Positions 28,414-36,844 of a DNA stretch of 64,000 nt are shown piece by piece; the first letter of the stretch is position 1; each line of letters opens with the position of its first letter. A program made the translations under genes and the position numbers. Location of the stretch: assembly GCF_007860075.1 (NCBI RefSeq), contig NZ_SJPP01000003.1:310001-374000 (forward strand), given 5' to 3'. The notes beneath the pieces are model-generated. The model saw only the letters and a list, made by a program, of their open reading frames with translations, had not been told where the DNA came from and did not search any database. The DNA comes from Symmachiella macrocystis (lineage in GTDB: Bacteria > Planctomycetota > Planctomycetia > Planctomycetales > Planctomycetaceae).

Positions 28414-28737
28414 CTACCAGCCCAGCGACATATTTGTTTCGATCGCTTTTTGTGCTTCATGCAAATCCACACCCGTGTCGAGCATATATAGGCGAATGGC
28501 ATGCAATTTATCGCCGGCGGCACGGGCCAAGCAGTCGCGAGCCGTATCACAAGGGTCGCTGCTGCCCTCAATACCGAGCAAACGTTTCGAAATCACCCAC
28601 AAGTCACGCGGACGTTGTGTGACGCGTAGAATATCCTCTTCGGGATAGTTCTCCTTAGCGATTGCTTCTGCCTTTTCTCGCGTTTCTGCCCACCCCACCA
28701 TGATGTGGGCACTCGTCTCAATTTCATACAAGGCCAT
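28414..28737 (-). CDS. Hypothetical protein (107 aa)
   Basis: I do not recognise the family. The start is very clear: AGGAGG seven bases before ATG 28737. The product is hydrophilic and alpha/beta in pattern: YEIETSAHIMVGWAETREKAEAIAKENYPEEDILRVT looks like beta-alpha-beta, and the C-terminus is helical (ARDCLARAAGDKLHAIRLYMLD). There is no signal peptide or membrane helix. It stands 26 bases downstream of the small ORF at 28764-28931 and upstream of glpK, so a small operon is possible. Confidence 0.75.
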   Translation of the reverse strand: MALYEIETSAHIMVGWAETREKAEAIAKENYPEEDILRVTQRPRDLWVISKRLLGIEGSSDPCDTARDCLARAAGDKLHAIRLYMLDTGVDLHEAQKAIETNMSLGW

Positions 28738-28763
28738 CGGACCGCCTCCTGATTTGTCGTTGC

Positions 28764-28931
28764 TTAGTAGAAAAGTGGTTTGCCATCCCCGCGACGAAGG
28801 TCAATGGCGCCAAAGTTTGCGCCAATGTCCATCTCGGACGGGAACTGAAACCGTTTCCGGAAATCCTCACCCATCCCGGTATTTGCCGCCCTCAGCTCCG
28901 CGTCCATTACGATGAAAATCGGGCATGCCAT
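28764..28931 (-). CDS. Candidate small protein, 55 codons, almost leaderless
   Basis: Open frame of 55 residues, too short for most gene callers, read on the minus strand from ATG 28931. It has no stop until TAA at 28764. Product begins MACPIFIVMDAELRAA and ends FGAIDLRRGDGKPLFY. Support: codon use and composition are like neighbouring genes, a TATAAT box with a 14-base gap lies just before the ATG, and the next gene follows after 26 bases. There is no Shine-Dalgarno, which fits a leaderless or near-leaderless mRNA. Function unknown; no domain recognised. Confidence 0.5.
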   Translation of the reverse strand: MACPIFIVMDAELRAANTGMGEDFRKRFQFPSEMDIGANFGAIDLRRGDGKPLFY

Positions 28932-28945
28932 TCATTGTCGTCGGG

Positions 28946-28975
28946 ATTATAGCCGACTCAAGTCCGTCTCTCCAA
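28946..28975 (-). promoter_or_regulatory. Sigma-70-type promoter for the small ORF and downstream genes
   Basis: On the minus strand a perfect -10 TATAAT (28946-28951) stands 18 bases after a weak -35 TTGGAG (28970-28975). Transcription would start only a few bases before ATG 28931. Confidence 0.5.
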
Positions 28976-29033
28976 GTGTGGAATCAAAGTTGACCGACGA
29001 TCCTCAAAGGTCCTGTGATTTTCGTAGACAGCA

Positions 29034-29708
29034 TCATCCTGCCCACCGCTCCTCAGCGGCGCTTTTTCGTAGGTAAAACGGTTGTAACCCCCAGATATCA
29101 GCAGTCCGCTCTGCTCGAATTTCTTGTTCCCCGATCTGGGCAATCACCGCTGCGTGCGGCATCCAGGTTGCCGGGGGCAAGATCGTGCAGCGATCTCGGA
29201 ATAGCTCTGCGAATTTGATCACCCCAGGGCCCGTGACATGGTCGTGCGGATTGCGTTGGCTGGCGAATTCGTCGGCGTCAACGATTGTTATCGCAGTTAC
29301 CTGTTCCCAAATCCCGTTGTCATCACGACCAAACTCAGCACAAAACAACTGCTTTCGCTGCGCATCGCTGACCACAAACAGACGCTGCACATCGTCGACC
29401 ACATTGTGTGCGACGCTGGTTAAAGTGGGGATTGCCGCCAATTTGGCGCCGGTGGCATAGGCCAATGTCTTTGCGCAGGTCACCCCAATTCGCAAACCAG
29501 TAAAACTGCCAGGCCCCTCACTGACGGCAACCGCCTGGCAATCGCGTAAATGATATCCATGCTCAGCCAACAGACCTTGAATTTCCGGAATAAGAGTCTC
29601 CGCATGCCGACGATCGGTCTGCAGCGTACGTTCCTCCAAACAGATCCCATCGTCGCACAGTGCGATGGAACCGGGGATCAGTGAGGTTTCGAGGCCGAGA
29701 GTTAGCAT
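29034..29708 (-). CDS. tsaB: TsaB, tRNA threonylcarbamoyladenosine biosynthesis protein
   Basis: 224-residue ASKHA-fold protein. TsaB is the platform subunit that joins TsaD and TsaE to transfer the threonylcarbamoyl group onto A37 of ANN-decoding tRNAs. Motifs: LTLGLETS at the N-terminus, DRRHAETLIPEI (about 31-42), and the near-invariant VAVSEGPGSFTGLRIGVTCAKTLAY (about 60-84). The metal-binding His pair of TsaD is absent, as expected for TsaB. Length is normal. It is divergent from the ABC ATPase at 29889; TsaD and TsaE genes are not in the window. Confidence 0.93.
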   Translation of the reverse strand: MLTLGLETSLIPGSIALCDDGICLEERTLQTDRRHAETLIPEIQGLLAEHGYHLRDCQAVAVSEGPGSFTGLRIGVTCAKTLAYATGAKLAAIPTLTSVAHNVVDDVQRLFVVSDAQRKQLFCAEFGRDDNGIWEQVTAITIVDADEFASQRNPHDHVTGPGVIKFAELFRDRCTILPPATWMPHAAVIAQIGEQEIRAERTADIWGLQPFYLRKSAAEERWAG

Positions 29709-29888
29709 GATACCAGTCGGTAGAGGGCAGTGGGCGGTAGGCAGTTGGTAATGCGGCGGGTGTTATGTCAGCTGCGATTCGGTATGATGCAGGTTCGTTT
29801 CATCTTAGGGCTGCCGCGCAAAACCCACCGGCTATCCCGAATTGTTTTCTTGGCTGATATTGTTTTGATTAGTGGAATAGACATTCCT

Positions 29889-30584
29889 ATGAGCGATCTT
29901 GTTGCCCGTCAAGTGACGAAGACGTTTGAAACGCCCGCCGGGGAGCTATCGGTGCTCTCGGGGAGCGACCTGGAGATGAGACGCGGCGAGGCTGTCGCGA
30001 TCACCGGGCCTTCTGGGTCAGGAAAAAGTACGCTGCTATACATCATTGGCACGCTGGATTATGCGACGTCCGGGAACGTCTCGATTCTGGAGACCGATCC
30101 CGCGCCGATGACGCCGGCCGCATTGGCGAAGTTTCGCAATGATGAAATCGGCTTCATTTTCCAGGACCATCACCTATTGCCGCAATGTTCGGTGTTGGAG
30201 AACGTGCTTTTGCCAACGCTGGCCGGGGCGGGGACTGGCAAAGTCGAGGAACAACGCGCGACGCAATTACTCGAACGGGTCGGACTGGGCGAGCGTCTCA
30301 CGCACCGACCGGCGCAGCTCTCCGGCGGAGAACGCCAACGTGTTGCCGTCTGTCGGGCGCTGATCAATCAACCATCGTTACTGCTGGCCGATGAACCGAC
30401 TGGAAACCTGGACCGCCAAACGGCGACGGCGGTCGGATCGCTATTGTTGGAACTTCGGGAAGAGCAAAACACGATGCTGATCATCGTCACGCACAGCACG
30501 GAATTGGCGGAGCGGTTTCCCCGTTGGTGCGAATTGGTCGACGGAAAACTCGTCGAACGCAAAACGACCGCCCACGCTTCCTGA
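29889..30584 (+). CDS. ABC transporter ATP-binding protein (LolD/MacB type)
   Basis: 231 residues counted from ATG 29889, which starts MSDLVARQVTKTFETP; the frame is open further upstream but lacks family similarity there. Walker A GPSGSGKST (about 44-52), Q-loop FIFQDHHLLPQ, signature LSGGERQR (about 145), Walker B LLLADEPTGNLD and switch His in IIVTHS are present. The sequence following Walker A (TLLYIIGTLDYATSGNVSI) is typical of LolD. It is followed after 33 bases by the FtsX-type permease, so the pair should form a type VII ABC system (mechanotransmission rather than classical transport). Confidence 0.94.
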   Translation: MSDLVARQVTKTFETPAGELSVLSGSDLEMRRGEAVAITGPSGSGKSTLLYIIGTLDYATSGNVSILETDPAPMTPAALAKFRNDEIGFIFQDHHLLPQCSVLENVLLPTLAGAGTGKVEEQRATQLLERVGLGERLTHRPAQLSGGERQRVAVCRALINQPSLLLADEPTGNLDRQTATAVGSLLLELREEQNTMLIIVTHSTELAERFPRWCELVDGKLVERKTTAHAS

Positions 30585-30617
30585 CGCGCAGAACCGCTTG
30601 CTCGACTGAAATTCATC

Positions 30618-33600
30618 ATGCTACGCAAACTAGTTGTCTCCACACTGTTTTACTATTGGCGCACGAATCTCGCTGTGTTGCTGGGGGTCGCTGCAGCGAC
30701 GGCGGTGATCGGCGGCGCGCTGGTCGTGGGCGATTCGGTCAAAGACAGCTTGCGGCAAATGACGCTTGACCGGCTGGGACAAATCGATCATGTCCTGACC
30801 GGCCCACGATTCTTTGAGGAATCACTGGCCGACCGGCTTGATGCGCAAACCAGTGAAAAGTATCAGCCGCTCGCGCCGGCAATCGTCATGCAGGCCAGCC
30901 TCGAAACCGAGCGGACCGGTGATGCGCAACTTTTAAGGCGCGCGGGACAGGTCAATCTGTATGGTATTGATACGCGACTGTGGGATCTGACCGAGCATGG
31001 CGATACACTGTTGCCGACGGATCAAGACTTGGTTCTGAGCAGCAATCTGGCTACGGCGCTCGGCGTGACTGTCGGCGAGACATTGGTGGTCTCGCTCGAA
31101 ATCCCCAGTTCCGTCCCGCGTGATTCCTTGTTGGGTAAAAACGACGACGACGTGCGCGAGATCGTGCTGACCGTCTCGGCAATTCTCCCGCAAGAATCGG
31201 GCGTCGGTCGTTTGGGACTGCACCCCAGCCAACAGTTACCGCTCAACGCATTCATCTCGCTCGACACGCTGCAGGAGACGCTCGATTTGGACCAGCGGCG
31301 GCGGTCGCGGAGTCTGCCCGACGGTCGCGTCGCGCGCATCAACGCCCTGTTCGCCGCCGCCAAGTCCGCCGCAGACCGCGTCCCACAAGGCGCCGACGAA
31401 CTCAATACGGCCGTCAGTGACGTGTTGACGTTGGCCGATTTGGATTTGCGTGTGCGTGAGAACAAAACCCCCGCGTATCTATCACTCGAATCTTCACGGT
31501 TGATTTTAGAAACCGCCGTGGCCGATGCTGCGGAGGAATTGGCTGGGAAGGCGGACACGACCTCACCGGTGTTGGTCTATTTGATCAATGAATTTCGCTC
31601 CGGTAAGGCGGACGATGCGTTTTCGATGTATTCCGTCGTCGCCGGATTAGACGCCGATGTTTTCACCAGCGATGCCAAGAAACCATTCGGACCGTTTGAG
31701 TTTGTTGGCGAACCGCCAGAACAGCCCTTGGGTGACAACGACATCATTCTCAACTCCTGGCTGGCTGAGGATCTGCAGGTCGGCGTTGGCGATGAAATTA
31801 CACTGGCGTACTTTTTGGCCGGATCGAAGGGTGAATTGGGAGACGAGACGCGGACCTTTACGGTGCGGGGTATTACGAAACTCGACGGTTCACCGGCGGC
31901 GGATCTGGGTTTGACGCCCGAGGTTAAAGGGATCACCGATGTCGACACCATGGACGATTGGGAACAGCCGTTCGAGATGGACATGGGCCGCATCACCTCG
32001 CGTGATGATAGCTATTGGACGGAATATCGCGGCACGCCGAAGGCGTTTGTGACGTTAGAGACCGCGCAGAAGTTATGGACCAGCCGTTATGGCGATTTAA
32101 CGTCGTTTCGATTCGTACCGGGGGGCGGCGAAACGTTGCAAGCGGCGCGCGAGCGTTGGGAGCGAGAGCTTCCCAAGAAATTATCGCCAGACAAAATCGG
32201 CATGGTGTTTCAACCGATCAAAGCGCTGGGCTTGATGGCCGCCAGCGGGACGACGGATTTCAGCGGGCTGTTTATTGGTTTTAGTTTCTTCATCATTCTC
32301 TCCGCAACCATCTTAGTGGGGCTGTTGTTTCGACTGGGGATCGAACAACGTGCGACGGGTGTCGGATTGTTGTTGGCGGTGGGATTCACTCCGAAACAAA
32401 CCCGCAACATGCTGCTGGCTGAAGGATTGGCGATTGTTGCAATCGGGGGGCTGCTGGGGGTGGGATTGGCGATTGCTTATGCGCATTTGATGGTGTACGG
32501 CTTAAAGACGTGGTGGATCGGCGCGATTGGGACGCGTTTTTTACTGGTCTCGATTCACCCCGGTAGCTTGATTATCGGTTGGGCGATTTCGGTGATCGTC
32601 GCCATGCTCGCCGTTTGGTGGGCCATGCGGGGGATCAATGCGATTCCGGTGCGGCGACTGCTTTCTGGCGATGCTCAAAAATCAAAACCGGTTACAACTG
32701 CGGCGCCGCGACTCTCGAAAACCTTCAAAATCAGCGCTGGACTGTCGATCATACTGACCGTGGGGGTGCTGACCGGGCTGGTTCCGCAGAGTGAAGCGTT
32801 TGGTGGATTCTCCTGGACGATCGTCTGCTTCTTCGTGGTGGGGATTTCGCTGTTGGTGGCATCGCTGGCGCTGTTGTCCTATCGACTGGCTGCGGACACG
32901 CGGACGTCGATTCAGGGACGAGGCCTGGCTGGATTGCGACGGCTTAGCCGGCAGAATGCGGCGCGGAATCGTTCGCGGAGCGTGCTGACTGCTGGGTTAA
33001 TCGCCTCGGCCACTTTTGTCGTGGCCGCCGTGGCCGCCGGACACCGCAACCCGGCGGTCGAACGCCCCGATAAGGACTCGGGCAACGGTGGCTATACGTT
33101 CGTTGCCGAGTCGTCACAACCGATTCTGTTCGATCTAAATTCCGAAGATGGGCGAGCGGAATTTGGCCTCGACGATGACGCTTCTAAAGCGGCGCTGAAG
33201 ACGGTGCATTCCATCGCGCAATTCCGTGTCCGCCCCGGTGAGGATGCGAGTTGTTTGAACATCTTCCAAACTCGCCTGCCGACCATCCTCGGCGTCCCCC
33301 GGCAATTGATCGATCCGCCCGATGGCCAACGCCGCTTCAAGTTTGCTGATACGCCGGGCGAGAATCCGTGGAAGTTGTTGGACGAACCGCAGGAGGACGG
33401 CACGATTCCCGTGTTGGGCGACATGAATACCCTCATGTACAGTCTGCACAAGGGCATCGGTCAAACGGTCGACGTGCCGGGCGGTAAGAAACTCAAGATC
33501 ATGGGCATGTTCGACGGCAGCGTGTTTCAGGGACAATTGCTGATGTCAGCAACGAATTTCGATCGTGTGTTTCCGCATGCAAAAGGAGGCTCGCAATATT

Positions 33601-34136
33601 TTCTGATCGACGTCGCCTACGACGACAACAAGTCGCTCGCCGAAAACCGCCAGGTCGCTGAGGGCGTGGAAAAAGTATTGGAGTCCAAAATCGGTCGTGG
33701 ATTCGACGCGCAATTTGTCTCGGACCGCTTAGCCAGTTTTTTAGCCGTGCAGAATACGTATCTCTCCACGTTTTTGGCACTGGGTGGTCTAGGGCTACTG
33801 CTGGGTACCTTTGGCTTGGCAACAGTGATGCTGCGGAATGTTTTCGAACGGCGGAACGAATTGGCACTGATGCGTGCCGTCGGATTTCGCAACATGAGCC
33901 TCGTCTGGCTGGTGCTATGGGAAAACGGCCTGCTCTTGGTCTGGGGACTGGCAGCCGGCACGCTCTCAGCACTAGCCGCCATGCTCCCACACCTGCTCAC
34001 AACCGGAGCCGACGTCCCCTGGGGAATGGGAGCCGAAGTCCTAGCGGCGATCTTCTTAGCCGGCATGTTCGCCGCACTCTTCGCCGTCCGCAAAGCCGTC
34101 CAAACCCCCGTTCTAGAAACACTGCGCGGTGAATAA
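30618..34136 (+). CDS. Large FtsX/MacB-family ABC permease
   Basis: 1172 residues, nearly three times the usual LolC/MacB length. N-terminal TM helix (LAVLLGVAAATAVIGGALVV, about 20-40) is followed by a ~500-residue extracytoplasmic domain with MacB-like core pieces (LVLSSNLATALGVTVGETL, IILNSWLAEDLQVGVGDEITL). A first FtsX triad of TMs lies at about 555-680 (GLFIGFSFFIILSATILVGLLF; LLLAVGFTPKQTRNMLLAEG). Two additional TMs near 710-760, a second exterior region, and a second FtsX triad at the C-terminus (FLALGGLGLLLGTFGLATVML; LMRAVGFRNMSLVWLVLWENG). Both FtsX modules carry the LxxxVGF signature. Works with the ATPase just upstream. A permease this long occurs in the same planctomycete LolD/FtsX pairs as far as I recall; substrate unknown. 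Confidence 0.9.
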   Translation: MLRKLVVSTLFYYWRTNLAVLLGVAAATAVIGGALVVGDSVKDSLRQMTLDRLGQIDHVLTGPRFFEESLADRLDAQTSEKYQPLAPAIVMQASLETERTGDAQLLRRAGQVNLYGIDTRLWDLTEHGDTLLPTDQDLVLSSNLATALGVTVGETLVVSLEIPSSVPRDSLLGKNDDDVREIVLTVSAILPQESGVGRLGLHPSQQLPLNAFISLDTLQETLDLDQRRRSRSLPDGRVARINALFAAAKSAADRVPQGADELNTAVSDVLTLADLDLRVRENKTPAYLSLESSRLILETAVADAAEELAGKADTTSPVLVYLINEFRSGKADDAFSMYSVVAGLDADVFTSDAKKPFGPFEFVGEPPEQPLGDNDIILNSWLAEDLQVGVGDEITLAYFLAGSKGELGDETRTFTVRGITKLDGSPAADLGLTPEVKGITDVDTMDDWEQPFEMDMGRITSRDDSYWTEYRGTPKAFVTLETAQKLWTSRYGDLTSFRFVPGGGETLQAARERWERELPKKLSPDKIGMVFQPIKALGLMAASGTTDFSGLFIGFSFFIILSATILVGLLFRLGIEQRATGVGLLLAVGFTPKQTRNMLLAEGLAIVAIGGLLGVGLAIAYAHLMVYGLKTWWIGAIGTRFLLVSIHPGSLIIGWAISVIVAMLAVWWAMRGINAIPVRRLLSGDAQKSKPVTTAAPRLSKTFKISAGLSIILTVGVLTGLVPQSEAFGGFSWTIVCFFVVGISLLVASLALLSYRLAADTRTSIQGRGLAGLRRLSRQNAARNRSRSVLTAGLIASATFVVAAVAAGHRNPAVERPDKDSGNGGYTFVAESSQPILFDLNSEDGRAEFGLDDDASKAALKTVHSIAQFRVRPGEDASCLNIFQTRLPTILGVPRQLIDPPDGQRRFKFADTPGENPWKLLDEPQEDGTIPVLGDMNTLMYSLHKGIGQTVDVPGGKKLKIMGMFDGSVFQGQLLMSATNFDRVFPHAKGGSQYFLIDVAYDDNKSLAENRQVAEGVEKVLESKIGRGFDAQFVSDRLASFLAVQNTYLSTFLALGGLGLLLGTFGLATVMLRNVFERRNELALMRAVGFRNMSLVWLVLWENGLLLVWGLAAGTLSALAAMLPHLLTTGADVPWGMGAEVLAAIFLAGMFAALFAVRKAVQTPVLETLRGE

Positions 34137-34146
34137 AGCACACCCC

Positions 34147-34311
34147 CTCGGGTGGCCGCGATAGCTTCGCTATCGGGGCGGGCGCAGCCCGCAAGAAGCC
34201 GCAATGTCCGCGTGATCGTATAGGGGAGTTGGACAAACAAAGGAACGTCGAATTGCGGCTTCTTGTGCTTGCAGCACACCGATTGCTTCGCAATCGCTGC
34301 CACCCCCTGTG
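34147..34311 (+). repeat. Multi-hairpin intergenic repeat, copy 1
   Basis: 165 bp beginning 10 bases after the permease stop codon. Closing stem GGGTGGC (34150-34156)/GCCACCC (34299-34305). Inside it: hairpin CGATAGC-TTC-GCTATCG (34159-34175), GCGGGC-GCA-GCCCGC (34178-34192), a 13-bp stem AAGAAGCCGCAAT (34193-34205)/ATTGCGGCTTCTT (34252-34264), GTGCT-TGC-AGCAC (34265-34277) and GATTGC-TTC-GCAATC (34281-34295). No ORF or transposase inside. Nearly identical to copy 2. Confidence 0.9.
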
Positions 34312-34401
34312 AACTTATTTGAAATTCTATGTGTCGTGTTCATACTCCGCCGTTGAGATTTATCTCTCGACGGACACTCCTTACATAGTTGGAAGAGGCA
34401 A

Positions 34402-35013
34402 ATGAATACGGGACCACCATTGCGACAAATTCGGGCACAGTTTGATGACCAGACAATACGTGTCTACCAAGCGTATTCACCGCAGATTGCGACGCGGGCA
34501 TTACGTGCCCAAACGTTCGTTTCCCCCTTTAAGATGTCGCGGATGACTTGGATCAAACCGTCGTTTCTGTGGATGATGTACCGTTGCGGTTGGGGAACAA
34601 AACCGGGGCAGGAGCGCGTTCTGGCGATTGATATTTCGCGAGAAGGATTTGAATGGGCGCTTCGCAATAGCTGCCTGAGCCATTTTGATGCTGCCCACGA
34701 CGAAACCGAAGAACAATGGTCGCGCCGCAAAGAGAAATCGCCCGTCCGAATTCAGTGGGACCCGGAACGCGATGTCCGGCTGGAGCGAATGGAACATCGG
34801 TCGATTCAAATTGGGCTATCCGAGGCCGCCATTGAGAAATACGTCCACGAATGGATTCAACGCATCAGTGATGTCACCGATTTGGCCCGCAGACTCGAAA
34901 CCGCAGTCGCTAACAATGATGCCGCATCAGTGCAATCTTCACTTCCCGTGGAACTCCCGTATTCAGTACCGTCTGACATCCAATCGCGCATTGGAATGCA
35001 AATCAACGATTAA
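34402..35013 (+). CDS. DUF4291 family protein
   Basis: 203-residue protein of the DUF4291 family, function unknown. Characteristic wording: RAQFDDQTIRVYQAYSPQIA (residues 11-30), then SRMTWIKPSFLWMMYRCGWGTKPGQERVLAI (about 46-76) and PVRIQWDPERD...RSIQIGL (about 111-135). No signal peptide. AAGAGG is close before the ATG. The gene is flanked on both sides by copies of the 165-bp repeat in the same orientation, with the flanks starting 90 bases upstream (end of copy 1) and 16 bases downstream (start of copy 2). Members of this family are scattered across bacteria and fungi, which fits a transferable gene; no catalytic role is known to me. Confidence 0.88.
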   Translation: MNTGPPLRQIRAQFDDQTIRVYQAYSPQIATRALRAQTFVSPFKMSRMTWIKPSFLWMMYRCGWGTKPGQERVLAIDISREGFEWALRNSCLSHFDAAHDETEEQWSRRKEKSPVRIQWDPERDVRLERMEHRSIQIGLSEAAIEKYVHEWIQRISDVTDLARRLETAVANNDAASVQSSLPVELPYSVPSDIQSRIGMQIND

Positions 35014-35029
35014 CGCGGAGTCCCCCTTC

Positions 35030-35194
35030 CTCGGGTGGCCGCGATAGCTCTGCTATCGGGGCGGGCGCAGCCCGCAAGAAGCCGCAATGTCCGCGTGATC
35101 TAACAGGGAAGTTCGACAAACCAGGGAACGTCGGATTGCGGCTTCTTGTGCTTGCAGCACACCGATTGCTTCGCAATCGCTGCCACCCCCTGTG
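35030..35194 (+). repeat. Multi-hairpin intergenic repeat, copy 2
   Basis: 165 bp, same length as copy 1 and about 90% identical by eye, with differences mainly in the hairpin loop (TCT for TTC) and the middle of the long stem. Starts 16 bases after the DUF4291 stop codon and ends 12 bases before the 3' end of hisA, which is on the opposite strand. Same set of hairpins as copy 1. Confidence 0.9.
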
Positions 35195-35206
35195 TTTGTG
35201 GGGAGT

Positions 35207-35947
35207 TTATTTTTGGACCAGCGTCACGGCTTCGGGGAGTTGAATTGTTCCCTCGTACAGTGCGCGGCCGATGATTGCTCCGTTTACGCCGGGATGTTGG
35301 CGCTCGACTTCTAACAAAGCTTCGATGTCTTTGAGTGTCGTCACGCCGCCAGAGGCGATGACGGGGATGCCGGTTTTTGCTAATTCGGCAAAGTCCCGCA
35401 GCGTGCCGTCATCAATACCGGCCATCATGCCGTCGTTGGCGATGTTGGTGTAAATCACCGCAGCCAGGTCCAACCCGGCATATTTTTGTGTTAACTCGAT
35501 GGCCGAAGTTTTGGAAACTTCCAGCCAGCCTTCGGTGGCGACCATGCCGTCGCGGGCATCGACCCCTAGAATCAAACGGCCGGGATATTTTTCCGCCATT
35601 TCGCGAAACCAGTCGGGGTGCTTGAGCGCCTGTGTGCCAACAATCACCCGTTGAATGCCGACATCGTCGAGCAACAATTGAATCGACGCTTCGTCGCGAA
35701 TACCACCGCCAAGTTGGCAGGGAATACTGACCCCTTCGACAATCCCCCGCACAGCATCGAGGTTCACCGGGCGACCGACTTTGGCACCGTCCAAGTCGAC
35801 CAGATGCAAACGGCTGGCCCCTTCGCTTTCCCAGCGCGCAGCCATTTCAGCCGGATTATCGCCAAAGATCGTTTCTTGGTCGTAATCACCTTGTCGCAGG
35901 CGGACACATTTTCCGTCACGCAGGTCGATCGCGGGGAGCAATTCCAT
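35207..35947 (-). CDS. hisA: ProFAR isomerase, histidine biosynthesis
   Basis: 246-residue TIM barrel that converts N'-[(5'-phosphoribosyl)formimino]-5-aminoimidazole-4-carboxamide ribotide to its ribulose form. Catalytic Asp in [13 protein letters not shown] (residue 8) and second Asp in [15 protein letters not shown] (about 128). Phosphate-binding ends: [13 protein letters not shown] (about 80) and [13 protein letters not shown] (about 199), followed by [11 protein letters not shown]. HisA-type DGK/GWLE wording separates it from HisF. It lies 59 bases after hisH on the same strand; hisF and other his genes are not in the window. Confidence 0.97.
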   Translation of the reverse strand: MELLPAIDLRDGKCVRLRQGDYDQETIFGDNPAEMAARWESEGASRLHLVDLDGAKVGRPVNLDAVRGIVEGVSIPCQLGGGIRDEASIQLLLDDVGIQRVIVGTQALKHPDWFREMAEKYPGRLILGVDARDGMVATEGWLEVSKTSAIELTQKYAGLDLAAVIYTNIANDGMMAGIDDGTLRDFAELAKTGIPVIASGGVTTLKDIEALLEVERQHPGVNGAIIGRALYEGTIQLPEAVTLVQK

Positions 35948-36006
35948 GAGCAGTTATTTTCAATAGCAAGTCGAGGAGTACCAAACCAAAGCCGCCATGC
36001 GGGCGT

Positions 36007-36612
36007 TTAGAGTTCGGCGAAATTTTTCAGCAGTCGCAATCCGACCTTTTGACTTTTCTCGGGGTGGAATTGCGTGGCGAACATATTGCCTCGCGCGATC
36101 ATTGAGACAAAGTCGATTCCGTAGTCGCTCGTGGCGGCCACGACCGATTGGTCCTGCGGGGCGACGTAGTAGCTGTGCACGAAGTAGAAATAGGCATCGT
36201 CGGGAATCCCCGCCAACAGCGGTTGCTCGCCGGAGACCTTCAGCCGATTCCACCCCATGTGGGGCACCTTGAGTTCCTCGAAATCGGGAAAGCGGACCAC
36301 TTCGCCGGGGATGACAGCCAATCCGTCGTAACGGCCATCTTCGTGGCTGATCTCAAGCAGCATCTGCAGTCCCAGGCAAATCCCCAGAAAAGGCCGGTCG
36401 GCGGCAATGTGGGCCAGAATCGGCTGGACCAATTCCTGTTTGTGTAGTTCTGCGATGGCATCGCGAAAGGCGCCGACTCCCGGCAGAATTAGTTTTTCCG
36501 CCGTAGCAATTTCGCCGCGGTCCGATGAGACGCGCGCGTCAATCCCCACGCGCTCACACGCCTTTTGCACGCTCCGTAGGTTGCCCATTCCGTAATCAAC
36601 GATGGTAATCAT
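36007..36612 (-). CDS. hisH: Imidazole glycerol phosphate synthase, glutaminase subunit
   Basis: 201-residue class I glutamine amidotransferase that supplies ammonia to HisF. The triad is Cys79 (FLGICLGLQ), His183 and Glu185 ([10 protein letters not shown]). N-terminal [10 protein letters not shown] and [11 protein letters not shown] are diagnostic of HisH, as is HMGWNRL. The expected partner HisF is not within the window. Upstream is an intergenic strip with a terminator for the DUF1571-like gene. Cotranscribed with hisA (59-base gap). Confidence 0.97.
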   Translation of the reverse strand: MITIVDYGMGNLRSVQKACERVGIDARVSSDRGEIATAEKLILPGVGAFRDAIAELHKQELVQPILAHIAADRPFLGICLGLQMLLEISHEDGRYDGLAVIPGEVVRFPDFEELKVPHMGWNRLKVSGEQPLLAGIPDDAYFYFVHSYYVAPQDQSVVAATSDYGIDFVSMIARGNMFATQFHPEKSQKVGLRLLKNFAEL

Positions 36613-36698
36613 GTCAGGATTTTAGCGGAATGCGAACAGCAAGGCGAGTGAACGGGCGAGGTGTGAATTGAGAAAGCAAATCGAACGGAATGACCTAC

Positions 36699-36729
36699 GA
36701 AAAAACGGCGAGCTTAAACTCGCCGTTTT
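36699..36729 (-). terminator. Intrinsic terminator (probably for the DUF1571 gene)
   Basis: 11-bp stem AAAACGGCGAG/CTCGCCGTTTT (36702-36712, 36719-36729) with a CTTAAA loop; on the minus strand a T-run follows. It stands 116 bases after the stop of the gene at 36845 and well before the start of hisH (36612). It is symmetric, so it could also work on the plus strand. Confidence 0.75.
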
Positions 36730-36736
36730 CCAAATA

Positions 36737-36776
36737 TCCTCCCCTCGGGGAGAGAGGAGTCGGGGGTGAGGGCCCG
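36737..36776. repeat. CTCC/GAGGG hairpin repeat, copy A
   Basis: CTCCCC-TCGGGGAG-like stem (CTCCCC T CGGGGAG at 36739-36751) followed by GAGAGGAGTCGGGGGTGAGGGCCCG. Read on the minus strand it matches the second copy at 61179-61225 (GGGCCCTCACCCC, then a CTCCTCTC...GAGAG hairpin). Distinct from the 165-bp family. Confidence 0.6.
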
Positions 36777-36844
36777 CCAACCGGAATATCGACCGAATTC
36801 CATGGGAGGGACAGCAAACGGCGAACCAAGGTTCACCGCTCGTC

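Noticed and set aside
34147-34311. Insertion sequence remnant or tRNA-like gene
   Set aside because: No transposase frame, no target-site duplication seen, and the hairpins do not give a tRNA fold.
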